DNA from: a virus
Length of the DNA stretch: 23,309 bases
Reading direction: 5' to 3' (one strand)
IMG/VR virus record: IMGVR_UViG_3300046411_000628
Span: 1-23,309 of that record
The translations under genes and the position numbers were made by a program. Shown piece after piece: positions 1-6,832 of this stretch. Each line of letters starts with the position of its first letter. Position 1 is the first letter of the stretch. The notes under the pieces are model-generated. The model had not been told where the DNA came from. It saw only the letters and a program-made list of their open reading frames with translations, and did no database searches.

Positions 1-99
1 GATGCAGATATAAATAGTGGTAATGTAAGATTAAGAGTTACGCCAGCAAGTTCAGATACAATGGCGTATAAATTTATAAGGACAACAATAGAGGTATAA
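1..99 (+). CDS. C-terminal end of a phage structural protein (partial)
   Basis: The window opens inside an open frame whose last 32 codons end at a TAA (97-99). The visible residues include RLRVTPASSDTMAYKF and end in TTIEV, a beta-strand-like tail of the kind seen at the end of phage virion and fibre proteins. The next gene starts one base later and its ribosome binding site lies in these last codons, so the two genes are probably co-translated. Only this fragment is visible, so the structural role is inferred from the neighbouring fibre-like genes and not from a recognised domain. Confidence 0.6.
   Translation, partial: DADINSGNVRLRVTPASSDTMAYKFIRTTIEV
9..16 (+). promoter_or_regulatory. 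Possible T4-type late promoter box (TATAAATA)
   Basis: An exact TATAAATA, the T4 late-promoter -10 consensus, lies about 85 bases before the start of the 73-aa structural gene and points the right way for the fibre operon. A near match, TATAAATT, follows at 67-74. The box is inside coding sequence of AT-rich DNA where chance matches are common (two others lie inside - strand genes). It is a candidate only. Confidence 0.3.
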
Positions 100-100
100 A

Positions 101-322
101 ATGGGACAAAAATTAGACTTTAATATCGAAGACGCAGGTATCAAGATTGATGGAACACAGGTAGTTGACTCTAGTAGAAACTACCAAGGAACGGTCGCAT
201 CAGGTAAGATTGGGTCAGGTCAGATAGCAGCAGCTAGATTACCTTTTACAATAACTCAATCGGCACCTTCTAACACGAGTGGGACAACAGACGGACATAT
301 ATGGTTTGTATACTCGAGTTAA
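101..322 (+). CDS. Small phage structural protein, fibre-associated
   Basis: A 73-aa protein with no domain I recognise. It contains a short Gly/Ala/Ser-rich segment (SGKIGSGQIAAARLPF) and ends in a DGHIWFVYSS tail; such short beta-rich pieces are common in phage tail-fibre and baseplate regions. The start is well supported: GAGG at 91-94 stands six bases before the ATG. It lies between a structural-protein end and the long repeat protein, whose ATG begins three bases after this stop codon. A virion role is inferred from context. Confidence 0.65.
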   Translation: MGQKLDFNIEDAGIKIDGTQVVDSSRNYQGTVASGKIGSGQIAAARLPFTITQSAPSNTSGTTDGHIWFVYSS

Positions 323-325
323 GAA

Positions 326-3300
326 ATGGCAATATATGTAAATGATAATGGTACTTTACGACAAATAAAATTCCTAGCTGTAAATGACAGCGGAACAATT
401 CGTCGTATAAACGAGGTATACGTTAATGATAATAATGCATTAGCGGGGCCGTTTAGCGCCGTTCATCAGACTTCCAGAGATACTGCAACTACAAGAAGTA
501 CTATTTCTGGAGTACATGTAACTGCTTTCAATACCACTACAGGTTTTGATACAGACTATAATACTACTACTACGTTTGACACAAGTAGAACAACAACTTT
601 TGATACAAGTAGAACTACTGATACTAGTAGAACAACAACATTTGATACAACTACAGTATTTGCTACAAATGTAAATACAACTACTGCTTACAATACTACT
701 ACTACCTTTACAACAACAACAACGTTTAATACTACTACTACAACTACAACAACCTTTGCTACGACAACTGCATTTACTACTACAACAACGTTTAATACTA
801 CACAAGGTACTACGACTGCATTTACTACAACTACAGCGTTTACTACAACTACGACGTTTGATACTACTACAAGTACAACAACGCTTTATACAACTACCAC
901 TGCGTTTAATACTACAACAACTTTCAATACTACTATTGCTACAACAACGGCGTATACTACAACTACAACGTTTAATACTGCAAGAGCTACAACAACTGCT
1001 TACAATACTACTACAACTTATACGACAGCTTTTGACACAACAATTGAAACAAGCAGAACAACTGACTTTACAAACAATACATTAAGAGGAACTACTACTA
1101 CATTTGCTACAACTACTGCTTATGAAGATGGAACAACAGTAGCAACAAATACAAGTAGAAGTACAAATACAGCACAAAGTACTTCATTCACTACTACCTT
1201 TGGTACTTCAACGGCTTACGAAGATAACACAACCGTATCTACTAATACTTCTAGAAGTACAAATACAGCACAGTCAACTTCTTATACAACAACATTTGGA
1301 ACTGCAACAGCGTATGTAGACAATACATCATTTGCAACAACAACTACTTATACAACAACGTTTGGTACTACGACTGCATATACAGATACTACTACTTTTG
1401 CTACTTCTACTGCTTATAATACTACTCAAGCAACAAATACAAGTAGAAGTACTGGCTTTACAAATAATACAGGATTTACAAATACTACTACTTTTGCTAC
1501 TTCCACTGCTTACACCACTACTCAAGCAACAAATACAAGTAGAAGCACTGGCTTTACAAATAATACAGGATTTACAAATACTACATCATTTGGCACAAGT
1601 AGAAATACAAATACTTCTAGAACAACAGCCTATGTAGACAATACATCTTTTGGTACTTCAAGAAATACTAATACAAGTAGAACAACCGCATATGTAGACA
1701 ACACATCTTTTGGTACTTCAAGAAATACGAATACATCTAGAACAACCGCATATGTAGACAATACATCATTCGCTACTAACACTTCTAGAAATACTGGATT
1801 TACAAATAGTACTGGGTTTACAAATAATACAAGTAGAGGTACAGGATTTACAAATGGTACTGGTTTTACAAATAATACAAGTAGAAGTACTGGCTTTACA
1901 AATAATACAGGATTTACAAATAATACTAGTAATACAACAACTCAATCTACAGAAAAAGTTGCGGTGTCATTCGGAAACTATACTTACTATTATACAGCAG
2001 ATACTACTTTTGTAGAATCATATGCTACAAATACTTCAAGAAGTACGAACACAAGTAGAAATACATCATTCGCTACTAACACTTCTAGAAATACAAACAC
2101 TAGTAGAAATACCGCATTTGCTACAAACACAAGTAGAAATACAAATACTTCAAGAGGTACTAGTTTTACAAATAATACTTCTCAAGCAACAAATACAAGT
2201 AGAAGTACTGGATTTACAAACTCTACTGCTTATAACACTACTCAAGCAACAAATACAAGTAGAAATACAGGGTTTACAAATTCTACTGCTTACAACACAA
2301 CACAGGCAACAAATACAAGTAGAAGTACTGGCTTTACAAACTCTACTGCTTACGATACTTCTCAAGGAACAAATACAAGCAGAAGTACAAATACAGCTAG
2401 AGACACTGCTTATGTTGATAATACTTCTTTTGGAACGAGTAGAAATACAAATACTTCTCAAGCAACAAATACAAGCAGAAGTACAAATACAGCTAGAGAC
2501 ACTGCTTATGTTGATAATACTTCTTTTGGAACAAGTAGAAGCACAAATACAGCACAAAGTACAAATACAAGTAGAAGCACAAATACAGCACAAAGCACAA
2601 GTAGAAGTACCAACACAACACAGGCAACAAATACAAGTAGAAATACTAATACAGCACAATCAACTAGTAGGACTACTACGTTTGCTACGACTACTGCTTA
2701 TGTTGATAATACAGCCAGAACAACGAACACTGCAAGAAGTACAAATACAGCACAATCTACGAGCAGAACTACAACTTTTGGAACTACTACTGCTTATGTT
2801 GATAATACTGTTAGAACAACAAATACTGCAAGAAGCACAAATACAGCACAAGCTACTAATACTTCTCAGGCTACCAACACTTCTAGAACTACAACTTATG
2901 AAACTTCATATCAAACCTCTAGAACTTCGAGTAGAAGTACAGGAACAAGTAGAGACACAACTACTACATTTAATACTGCAAGGGCAACTGCTACCAGTAG
3001 AGAAACAACAAGTACTTTTGAGACTTCAAGAAGCAGCTTAACATCCAGAGCAACTGCTACAAGTAGAGATACTACTACTACTTATGCAACAACTCAAGGA
3101 ACAATTACTACAAGAAGTACAGCATCTAGTAGAACTACTACAAGTACCTTTAATACCACACAATCTACAGTTACAAGTAGAGCTACAGATACTACTAGAG
3201 ATACAGTTAGTACATTTAATACTACACAAGGTACTCTTACAGATAGAACAACAGGGTCAAGTAGAAGTACTACAAGTACCTTTGATACTAGCAGAGCTAC

Positions 3301-3586
3301 TGATACTAGTAGAACTACAGTATTTGGAACTACTACTACATTTGAAACAGATAGAGTTACTGAGTTTGCAACAGGAAGAACTACAACTACAACTATTGCA
3401 ACAGGTAATATTACAGAAACAAATAGAACTACTGACCATGTAACAACTACAACTTTTGATACAAGTACGATTAAATTCGAGAGAATTACAGCTTCTCAAG
3501 CAGGTACTATATTTGATACAGAAGTAGGTAGTGCCGGTGACTTTGGGTCATCTTATTGGGACGGTTCACAATGGAGTGAATCATAA
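326..3586 (+). CDS. Giant threonine-rich repeat protein, putative tail fibre
   Basis: A 1086-aa protein. Residues 1-45 contain three copies of a VNDxGxxRxI-type unit (VNDNGTLRQI, VNDSGTIRRI, VNDNNAL), a motif I associate with phage fibre N-termini. From about residue 48 to 1035 the protein is almost wholly low-complexity. Thr occupies roughly every second position, and alternate positions hold R, Q, F or Y (for example NTSRST, NTAQST, SFGT, TAYVDN). The modules are 6-residue (xTSRxT) and 4-residue ([SAG]FxT) pieces that combine into 16-, 20-, 22- and 32-residue repeats. A non-repetitive, aromatic-rich island lies near residues 543-567. The last ~45 residues (from FERITASQAG to WSES) form a non-repetitive cap. 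There are no Cys and very few Gly or Pro in the shaft. The two-residue alternation suggests beta structure, so a long beta-solenoid or fibrous shaft is likely. Fibre function is inferred from the ends, length and operon position. The repeats keep other frames and the opposite strand open, but those are not genes. Confidence 0.8.
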   Translation: MAIYVNDNGTLRQIKFLAVNDSGTIRRINEVYVNDNNALAGPFSAVHQTSRDTATTRSTISGVHVTAFNTTTGFDTDYNTTTTFDTSRTTTFDTSRTTDTSRTTTFDTTTVFATNVNTTTAYNTTTTFTTTTTFNTTTTTTTTFATTTAFTTTTTFNTTQGTTTAFTTTTAFTTTTTFDTTTSTTTLYTTTTAFNTTTTFNTTIATTTAYTTTTTFNTARATTTAYNTTTTYTTAFDTTIETSRTTDFTNNTLRGTTTTFATTTAYEDGTTVATNTSRSTNTAQSTSFTTTFGTSTAYEDNTTVSTNTSRSTNTAQSTSYTTTFGTATAYVDNTSFATTTTYTTTFGTTTAYTDTTTFATSTAYNTTQATNTSRSTGFTNNTGFTNTTTFATSTAYTTTQATNTSRSTGFTNNTGFTNTTSFGTSRNTNTSRTTAYVDNTSFGTSRNTNTSRTTAYVDNTSFGTSRNTNTSRTTAYVDNTSFATNTSRNTGFTNSTGFTNNTSRGTGFTNGTGFTNNTSRSTGFTNNTGFTNNTSNTTTQSTEKVAVSFGNYTYYYTADTTFVESYATNTSRSTNTSRNTSFATNTSRNTNTSRNTAFATNTSRNTNTSRGTSFTNNTSQATNTSRSTGFTNSTAYNTTQATNTSRNTGFTNSTAYNTTQATNTSRSTGFTNSTAYDTSQGTNTSRSTNTARDTAYVDNTSFGTSRNTNTSQATNTSRSTNTARDTAYVDNTSFGTSRSTNTAQSTNTSRSTNTAQSTSRSTNTTQATNTSRNTNTAQSTSRTTTFATTTAYVDNTARTTNTARSTNTAQSTSRTTTFGTTTAYVDNTVRTTNTARSTNTAQATNTSQATNTSRTTTYETSYQTSRTSSRSTGTSRDTTTTFNTARATATSRETTSTFETSRSSLTSRATATSRDTTTTYATTQGTITTRSTASSRTTTSTFNTTQSTVTSRATDTTRDTVSTFNTTQGTLTDRTTGSSRSTTSTFDTSRATDTSRTTVFGTTTTFETDRVTEFATGRTTTTTIATGNITETNRTTDHVTTTTFDTSTIKFERITASQAGTIFDTEVGSAGDFGSSYWDGSQWSES
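1103..1294 (+). repeat. Two tandem 96-bp repeats in the fibre gene
   Basis: Two in-frame 32-residue units (residues 260-291 and 292-323) share the order F[AG]T-TAYED-TTV-TNTSRSTNTAQSTS. The third spacing is again 96 bp (TTT at 1103, 1199 and 1295) before the third copy diverges. Silent changes between the copies show they are not a recent exact duplication. Confidence 0.9.
1388..1579 (+). repeat. Two nearly identical 96-bp tandem repeats
   Basis: Units at 1388-1483 and 1484-1579 encode 32 residues each (355-386 and 387-418), containing STAY, TTQAT, NTSRSTGFTN and NTGFTN. They differ at only a few bases, the closest pair in the tract, so this looks like the most recent duplication and a good substrate for slippage or recombination. 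Confidence 0.9.
1583..1762 (+). repeat. Three tandem 60-bp repeats
   Basis: Three 20-residue units (420-439, 440-459, 460-479), each TSFGTSRNTNTSRTTAYVDN, start at 1583, 1643 and 1703. The protein sequence is identical in all three, while the DNA differs at synonymous positions (for example TCA/TCT, GGC/GGT, AGT/TCA). Selection on the protein is therefore visible. Confidence 0.92.
2369..2560 (+). repeat. Two tandem 96-bp repeats
   Basis: Residues 682-713 and 714-745 repeat the order TNTSRSTNTARDTAYVDN then TSFGTSR. Copies begin at 2369 and 2465, again 96 bp apart, with small differences at the end of the second unit. Confidence 0.88.
2663..2854 (+). repeat. Two tandem 96-bp repeats
   Basis: Residues 780-811 and 812-843 repeat the order TSRTTTF-TTTAYVDNT then RTTNTARSTNTAQ. 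Copies begin at 2663 and 2759. This is the fourth place in the gene where the same 96-bp period appears with different module content. Confidence 0.88.
3041..3304 (+). repeat. Four tandem 66-bp repeats near the fibre C-terminus
   Basis: Four 22-residue units (906-927, 928-949, 950-971, 972-993) start at 3041, 3107, 3173 and 3239. Their consensus is T-S/T-R-x-T-x-x-x-R-x-T-x-S/T-T-F/Y-x-T-S/T-Q/R-x-T, and the last residue is I, V, L or D. They are more diverged than the central repeats and form a distinct section of the shaft. Confidence 0.88.
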
Positions 3587-3609
3587 TTTAACTTTATATA
3601 AAGGAAATA

Positions 3610-3780
3610 ATGAAATTAAAAGAAGAAGATATAACTCTTAAATATCTTAATAAAAAACAAGAGAGTATGATGAGTGCAACATTTGCATCTATAGGTGAGT
3701 TTGAAGAAAGATTAAAAAACTTAGAAGTAAAATTAATAGAACTAACTAACAAGCTAAATGAAAACAAAAACAGTAGTTAA
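3610..3780 (+). CDS. Small coiled-coil protein of unknown function
   Basis: A 56-aa frame begins at an ATG preceded by AAGGA with a four-base spacer, directly after the fibre gene. The protein is highly charged. From about residue 30 it shows a heptad-like run (FEERLKNLEVKLIELTNKL) ending in an Asn/Ser tail, which suggests a short coiled coil. It overlaps the next gene by 23 bases, so it probably belongs to the same late operon. I do not recognise a family. A small structural or oligomerisation role beside the fibre is possible but only inferred. Confidence 0.65.
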   Translation: MKLKEEDITLKYLNKKQESMMSATFASIGEFEERLKNLEVKLIELTNKLNENKNSS

Positions 3781-4672
3781 AAAAGCTGTAAAACCTAATA
3801 AGCTAGTGCCTATGGTATCTACAGAAAGTCTGGGAGATATACCAACTCACTTTATGAAATCAGGTTCTTGTATTAGACCTGAAGAAGATTTAAACACTTT
3901 ACAAGAGTTCAAAAATAAACTCTTGCCTGAAACGATTAGAGGAGCAAATTTAGAGTATGATGTGTGGTTCAATACAAATGAACTCAAAACAATTAGAAAG
4001 TGGCTTTATACAGACTTTTTAGGAACAGGTATTTATATTAGAGTAAACTCTATAAAAATCAATGATAAACTTATGTTTTCAATCATAGATAACCCTGACC
4101 AAAAAATAGATTGGGATAGAGTAGCGAAGATAAGAAATAATATTAAGAATAAGTATATACTTCAACCTAATGAAGAATATCACGACAAAGTAATATTTTT
4201 ACCTGGTAGTAATCTTTTATCAAAAGAAAAAGTAGTACACTATGGAAGAATTAAAAAGTTAGTAGACCAAGGTTATAAAATTAAACCACATCCAATAACT
4301 GTACCTTTATATTTGGCACAGTTAAGAAAACATTTTGGAGCAGAAAATATACTAGGTAAAAAAGTTGGAGGGATGGAATTGTTAATGAATTGTACTCATG
4401 TAGCTACTATGCCAAATAGTGAAATGGGACTTATAGCTTTACTACTAGATAAACCTCTTTCCTTGGTTTCATATAGCAAGAAAGAAAGAGAGAAAAACTT
4501 ATTAACATATGAAAGTTTATATCACGCGTGTTCTTTTAGAAATGGACACCAAGCAATATTAAAATTGTTTTCAGCAAAAAATTCAGGAATGATATTTAGT
4601 TTTGATGAAGACGCAGAAGAAAGGTTAGAACGATATGTAGCTAACTTTTGGGAGTATAAAATAGATGATTGA
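3758..4672 (+). CDS. Putative GT-B-like glycosyltransferase
   Basis: A 304-aa protein. The N-terminal half is not recognisable. The C-terminal half has the layout of a GT-B donor-binding domain of the surface-glycan or polysialyltransferase type: a KVIFLPGS strand (144-151), KPHP (176-179), GGMELLM (204-210), then a SE pair (221-222) and DKPLSLV (231-237), matching the common pattern in which a Ser-Glu pair and a KP motif contact the sugar nucleotide. This is pattern recognition only, without an aligned homologue. It overlaps the coiled-coil gene by 23 bases and the next gene by 8, so it is co-expressed with the fibre genes. A nearby role would be glycosylation of the fibre or of a host surface glycan. 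It could also be a structural protein with chance motif matches. Confidence 0.45.
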   Translation: MKTKTVVKKAVKPNKLVPMVSTESLGDIPTHFMKSGSCIRPEEDLNTLQEFKNKLLPETIRGANLEYDVWFNTNELKTIRKWLYTDFLGTGIYIRVNSIKINDKLMFSIIDNPDQKIDWDRVAKIRNNIKNKYILQPNEEYHDKVIFLPGSNLLSKEKVVHYGRIKKLVDQGYKIKPHPITVPLYLAQLRKHFGAENILGKKVGGMELLMNCTHVATMPNSEMGLIALLLDKPLSLVSYSKKEREKNLLTYESLYHACSFRNGHQAILKLFSAKNSGMIFSFDEDAEERLERYVANFWEYKIDD

Positions 4673-5603
4673 AATAGTACATGATTGGAAAGTAACATGG
4701 AGTATGTTTACTTTATCCTCACTACTTACAAAAAGCGAAGATATTCGCCTGCATATCTATGTCGATGACGCGCAATGGGACTCCTGTCCAAAAGATTGGA
4801 TTATTTCTAATTTTCCAAATGTAAAGTTATATAGAAAATTCTGGAGAACAGAAAATGCTTCTAGGAATATATCTCATTTAAAGAAATTTTGGGAGAACAA
4901 AGGATTAAATAAAAGAATAATGTATGCAGGAGGAAATAGAGTATTCTTGAAATCTGCATGGAAAAATGAAGTACCAAAACCTGACTTCTTTCAAAACAAA
5001 CTTGCACATTTATCTCGTAAAAGAGTTTATAAAACACACCCAAACTTTAAAAGATTTTATCAAGTATTAGGAACTTTTACAGGAGATAGATGGGACACCG
5101 TAGATCCTGAGTTCTTTATGCTTAACTACGACCAATTAGTAAAATGGTCAGATGACATACTATTCTACAAAGCAGATAGTTTAGAAACTTATAGAACAGG
5201 AAATGAGACTGATAGAAAAGTATTAGCAGCAAATGACAAAACATTCTTCACAAATATACTAGATAACTCTCCTTCTTGGTTGCCTTTATATATGAATGGC
5301 AAAAATGACTCTTTGATTGATGACGAAGCTCTAGAAATTATAGACTTAATTAATCACAATATTATGATGAGAAAATCTTTTAGTATCAACATACAACATG
5401 TTGATTTAGTAAAACCATACCATCAATTATGTACTAGTAAATTATTCGCCCTACCTTGGGATTGCTATACTTCTTTAATTGATAATATTCCTCAAAACTA
5501 TAGAGATGAAAAAATAAATGAAACTCTACTTATAAAAGCAGATAGACAGAAGATTGCTTCTAGAAAGTTACTAGAAAATGGTTACCAATTAGGTAAACTT
5601 TAA
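4665..5603 (+). CDS. Unknown protein, possibly GT-A-like
   Basis: A 312-aa protein I cannot place with confidence. The first 35 residues (WKVTWSMFTLSSLLTKSEDI then RLHIYVDDAQW) resemble the opening of GT8-type glycosyltransferases, where a list of subunits or sites precedes an IYVDD strand. A canonical internal DxD is not obvious: RIMYAGGNRVFL (84-95) occupies the place where one is expected. The rest is rich in Asn, Lys and aromatic residues and has no signal peptide. The ATG overlaps the preceding stop by 8 bases, with GGGAG 11 bases upstream. It is the last + strand gene, and its 3' end overlaps the convergent sialyltransferase-like gene by 15 bases. Confidence 0.4.
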   Translation: MIEIVHDWKVTWSMFTLSSLLTKSEDIRLHIYVDDAQWDSCPKDWIISNFPNVKLYRKFWRTENASRNISHLKKFWENKGLNKRIMYAGGNRVFLKSAWKNEVPKPDFFQNKLAHLSRKRVYKTHPNFKRFYQVLGTFTGDRWDTVDPEFFMLNYDQLVKWSDDILFYKADSLETYRTGNETDRKVLAANDKTFFTNILDNSPSWLPLYMNGKNDSLIDDEALEIIDLINHNIMMRKSFSINIQHVDLVKPYHQLCTSKLFALPWDCYTSLIDNIPQNYRDEKINETLLIKADRQKIASRKLLENGYQLGKL

Positions 5604-6227
5604 GAGTTCTTCTTTTAGGTCGGAAAGAATTTTCCAATTTAATTTGCCCTCACTTTGCCACTTAGATACTATTTGTTTCTCTTTGGCATTGTGTGGAGTT
5701 TTAGATATACTGTTAATAGGCATGTGCCAACTTGATGGATAGTCCATACCTGTATTGATAGGTAGTTTTTTCGCAAAGAAATCAAATCCAATAATTGTAA
5801 GAGAATTATATTCACACTTTTGCAAGAAATACAAAATTCCCAAGAAACCTGCACTCGGTCTTTGGCCCTCAGCTACTCCTATTTCTGCTCCCATTTTATT
5901 AAATATTTTTATGAGTTCCTCATCAGAGAACATATCCGTATAGTTATTAAAAGGTATTGTTTTCTTGGGAATTAGGTCAAGATGGATTCTGCAACGGTTG
6001 AATAAAATTTCTGCTCCAGGAAAGCAATGATAACTTCCCATACGAAGAAATCCTGTTATCCACATATCAGTCTTTTTTCCAATTGCATGAGAGTTGTCCT
6101 CGGTGGGAACACCTCGCCCAAATCTTACCACAGTATCAAAACTGTCAATATACTTTCCAAAGTCGTATTGTAGAAGTTCCACTGAATTTCCTACAAGTAT
6201 TATATTCTTTTTCTTATTTGCATCCAT
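5589..6227 (-). CDS. GT29 sialyltransferase-like glycosyltransferase
   Basis: A 212-aa protein. Residues 12-37 (VGNSVELLQYDFGKYIDSFD, then VVRFG) match the layout of sialylmotif L, which in GT29 enzymes binds CMP-sialic acid. Residues 122-149 (QRPSAGFLGILYFLQ ... IIGFDFF) match sialylmotif S (PSTG-LxxL-x-YGFD-like). Two His follow, and H179-NAK-E183 resembles the HxxxE of motif VS. The product would move a sugar from a CMP- or related donor to an acceptor; the donor and acceptor are unknown. The ATG at 6227 is preferred because GGAG lies about ten bases upstream. The frame opens further upstream only at a TTG. It overlaps the preceding glycosyltransferase by 28 bases. GT29 is chiefly a eukaryotic family, so its presence in a phage is notable. 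Confidence 0.7.
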   Translation of the reverse strand: MDANKKKNIILVGNSVELLQYDFGKYIDSFDTVVRFGRGVPTEDNSHAIGKKTDMWITGFLRMGSYHCFPGAEILFNRCRIHLDLIPKKTIPFNNYTDMFSDEELIKIFNKMGAEIGVAEGQRPSAGFLGILYFLQKCEYNSLTIIGFDFFAKKLPINTGMDYPSSWHMPINSISKTPHNAKEKQIVSKWQSEGKLNWKILSDLKEELLKFT

Positions 6228-6832
6228 GCTGCTGTATACTCCGAGTCTTCGTTTATATTTAACCAAGGCCCACCGTCTGTGTAGTGCAGGGCTTTTGGTT
6301 TCTTAAATTTGTAATAATTTACCATGGCATTGTACTGCGCGGGAAGTTCCCCTATGCTTTCTGCCCATCTCAACTCATGCAATGCACCCGCTGGGGCTTG
6401 GTTTACATAATCATAAGTAAGTTCTGTACACTTAGGATTATTGAAAAGCATGAGACTTGACCAGTATTTTCTAGGATAAGCATGGTTTTTCTTGCCTTTC
6501 ATTTTTTTCGGTTTAATGAGAAAATTAGGATGTTTTACAACATGAACTGTATGTTCATCGGAAAAATAGTCCATAACTTCTTCAGGGTCACAGAGCCATA
6601 AGAAATCTCCATCACAGAATAAAGCTTCGCCTTCATAGTCACAGAGCTGTGGTACTAGAAAACGGGTAAAGGCAAAGTCTGTACTCTCGTTCTGAAATGG
6701 ACGAGTATACTCAGATATTTCCGATTTTTTGAGTGGTATGATTTCATGGGTAGAATTAAAGTTGAGTATGCTTTTTCGACATACTTCAAACATATCTGGG
6801 TGGTTTGGCTCGTACCCTATAAATATTTTCAT
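6200..6832 (-). CDS. GT8-like glycosyltransferase
   Basis: A 210-aa protein with a GT-A fold signature. It starts with MKIFIGYEPNHPDMFEV, a typical opening strand. It has FCDGDFLWL with the metal-binding D74-G-D76, and ends with LHYTDGGPWL, resembling the C-terminal H-x-GxxKPW element of GT8 enzymes. The middle contains YWSSLMLFNN, similar to the acceptor-binding part of the family. The product probably transfers a hexose from a UDP-sugar; the acceptor is unknown. The ATG overlaps the TGA of the gene before it by four bases (ATGA), so the three glycosyltransferases are translationally coupled. The C-terminal codons overlap the sialyltransferase-like gene. Confidence 0.72.
   Translation of the reverse strand: MKIFIGYEPNHPDMFEVCRKSILNFNSTHEIIPLKKSEISEYTRPFQNESTDFAFTRFLVPQLCDYEGEALFCDGDFLWLCDPEEVMDYFSDEHTVHVVKHPNFLIKPKKMKGKKNHAYPRKYWSSLMLFNNPKCTELTYDYVNQAPAGALHELRWAESIGELPAQYNAMVNYYKFKKPKALHYTDGGPWLNINEDSEYTAAWMQIRKRI

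Noticed and set aside
440-805. Cys/Ser-rich open frames on the opposite strand of the repeat tract (also 1328-1525, 2150-2659, 2660-2851, 3038-3229, 3257-3499)
   Set aside because: They are mirror readings of Thr/Ser/Arg codons. Their Cys/Ser content follows from that composition and no start signals are seen.
1388-1762. Regular short repeats that could suggest a CRISPR array
   Set aside because: The repeats are in frame, code for near-identical peptides, have no unique spacers, and lie inside one long gene.
2022-3041. A 339-codon open frame overlapping the fibre gene on the same strand
   Set aside because: It is an out-of-frame reading of the repeat codons and yields a monotonous Leu/Gln/Glu chain. 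No ribosome site is seen, and the fibre frame has recognisable ends on both sides.
326-3586. Many N-x-S/T sequons in the fibre, suggesting N-glycosylation
   Set aside because: They arise from the Asn/Thr/Ser composition. No oligosaccharyltransferase-like gene is visible and the protein has no export signal.
5582-5596. TTACC-AATTA-GGTAA hairpin as a bidirectional terminator
   Set aside because: The stem is only five base pairs, AT-rich, and not followed by a good T-run. It is kept as a note and not called as a terminator.
6227-6266. Longer N-terminus for the sialyltransferase-like protein
   Set aside because: The extension starts at TTG, has no clear ribosome site, and lies further into the preceding gene. 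The ATG at 6227 has GGAG upstream.
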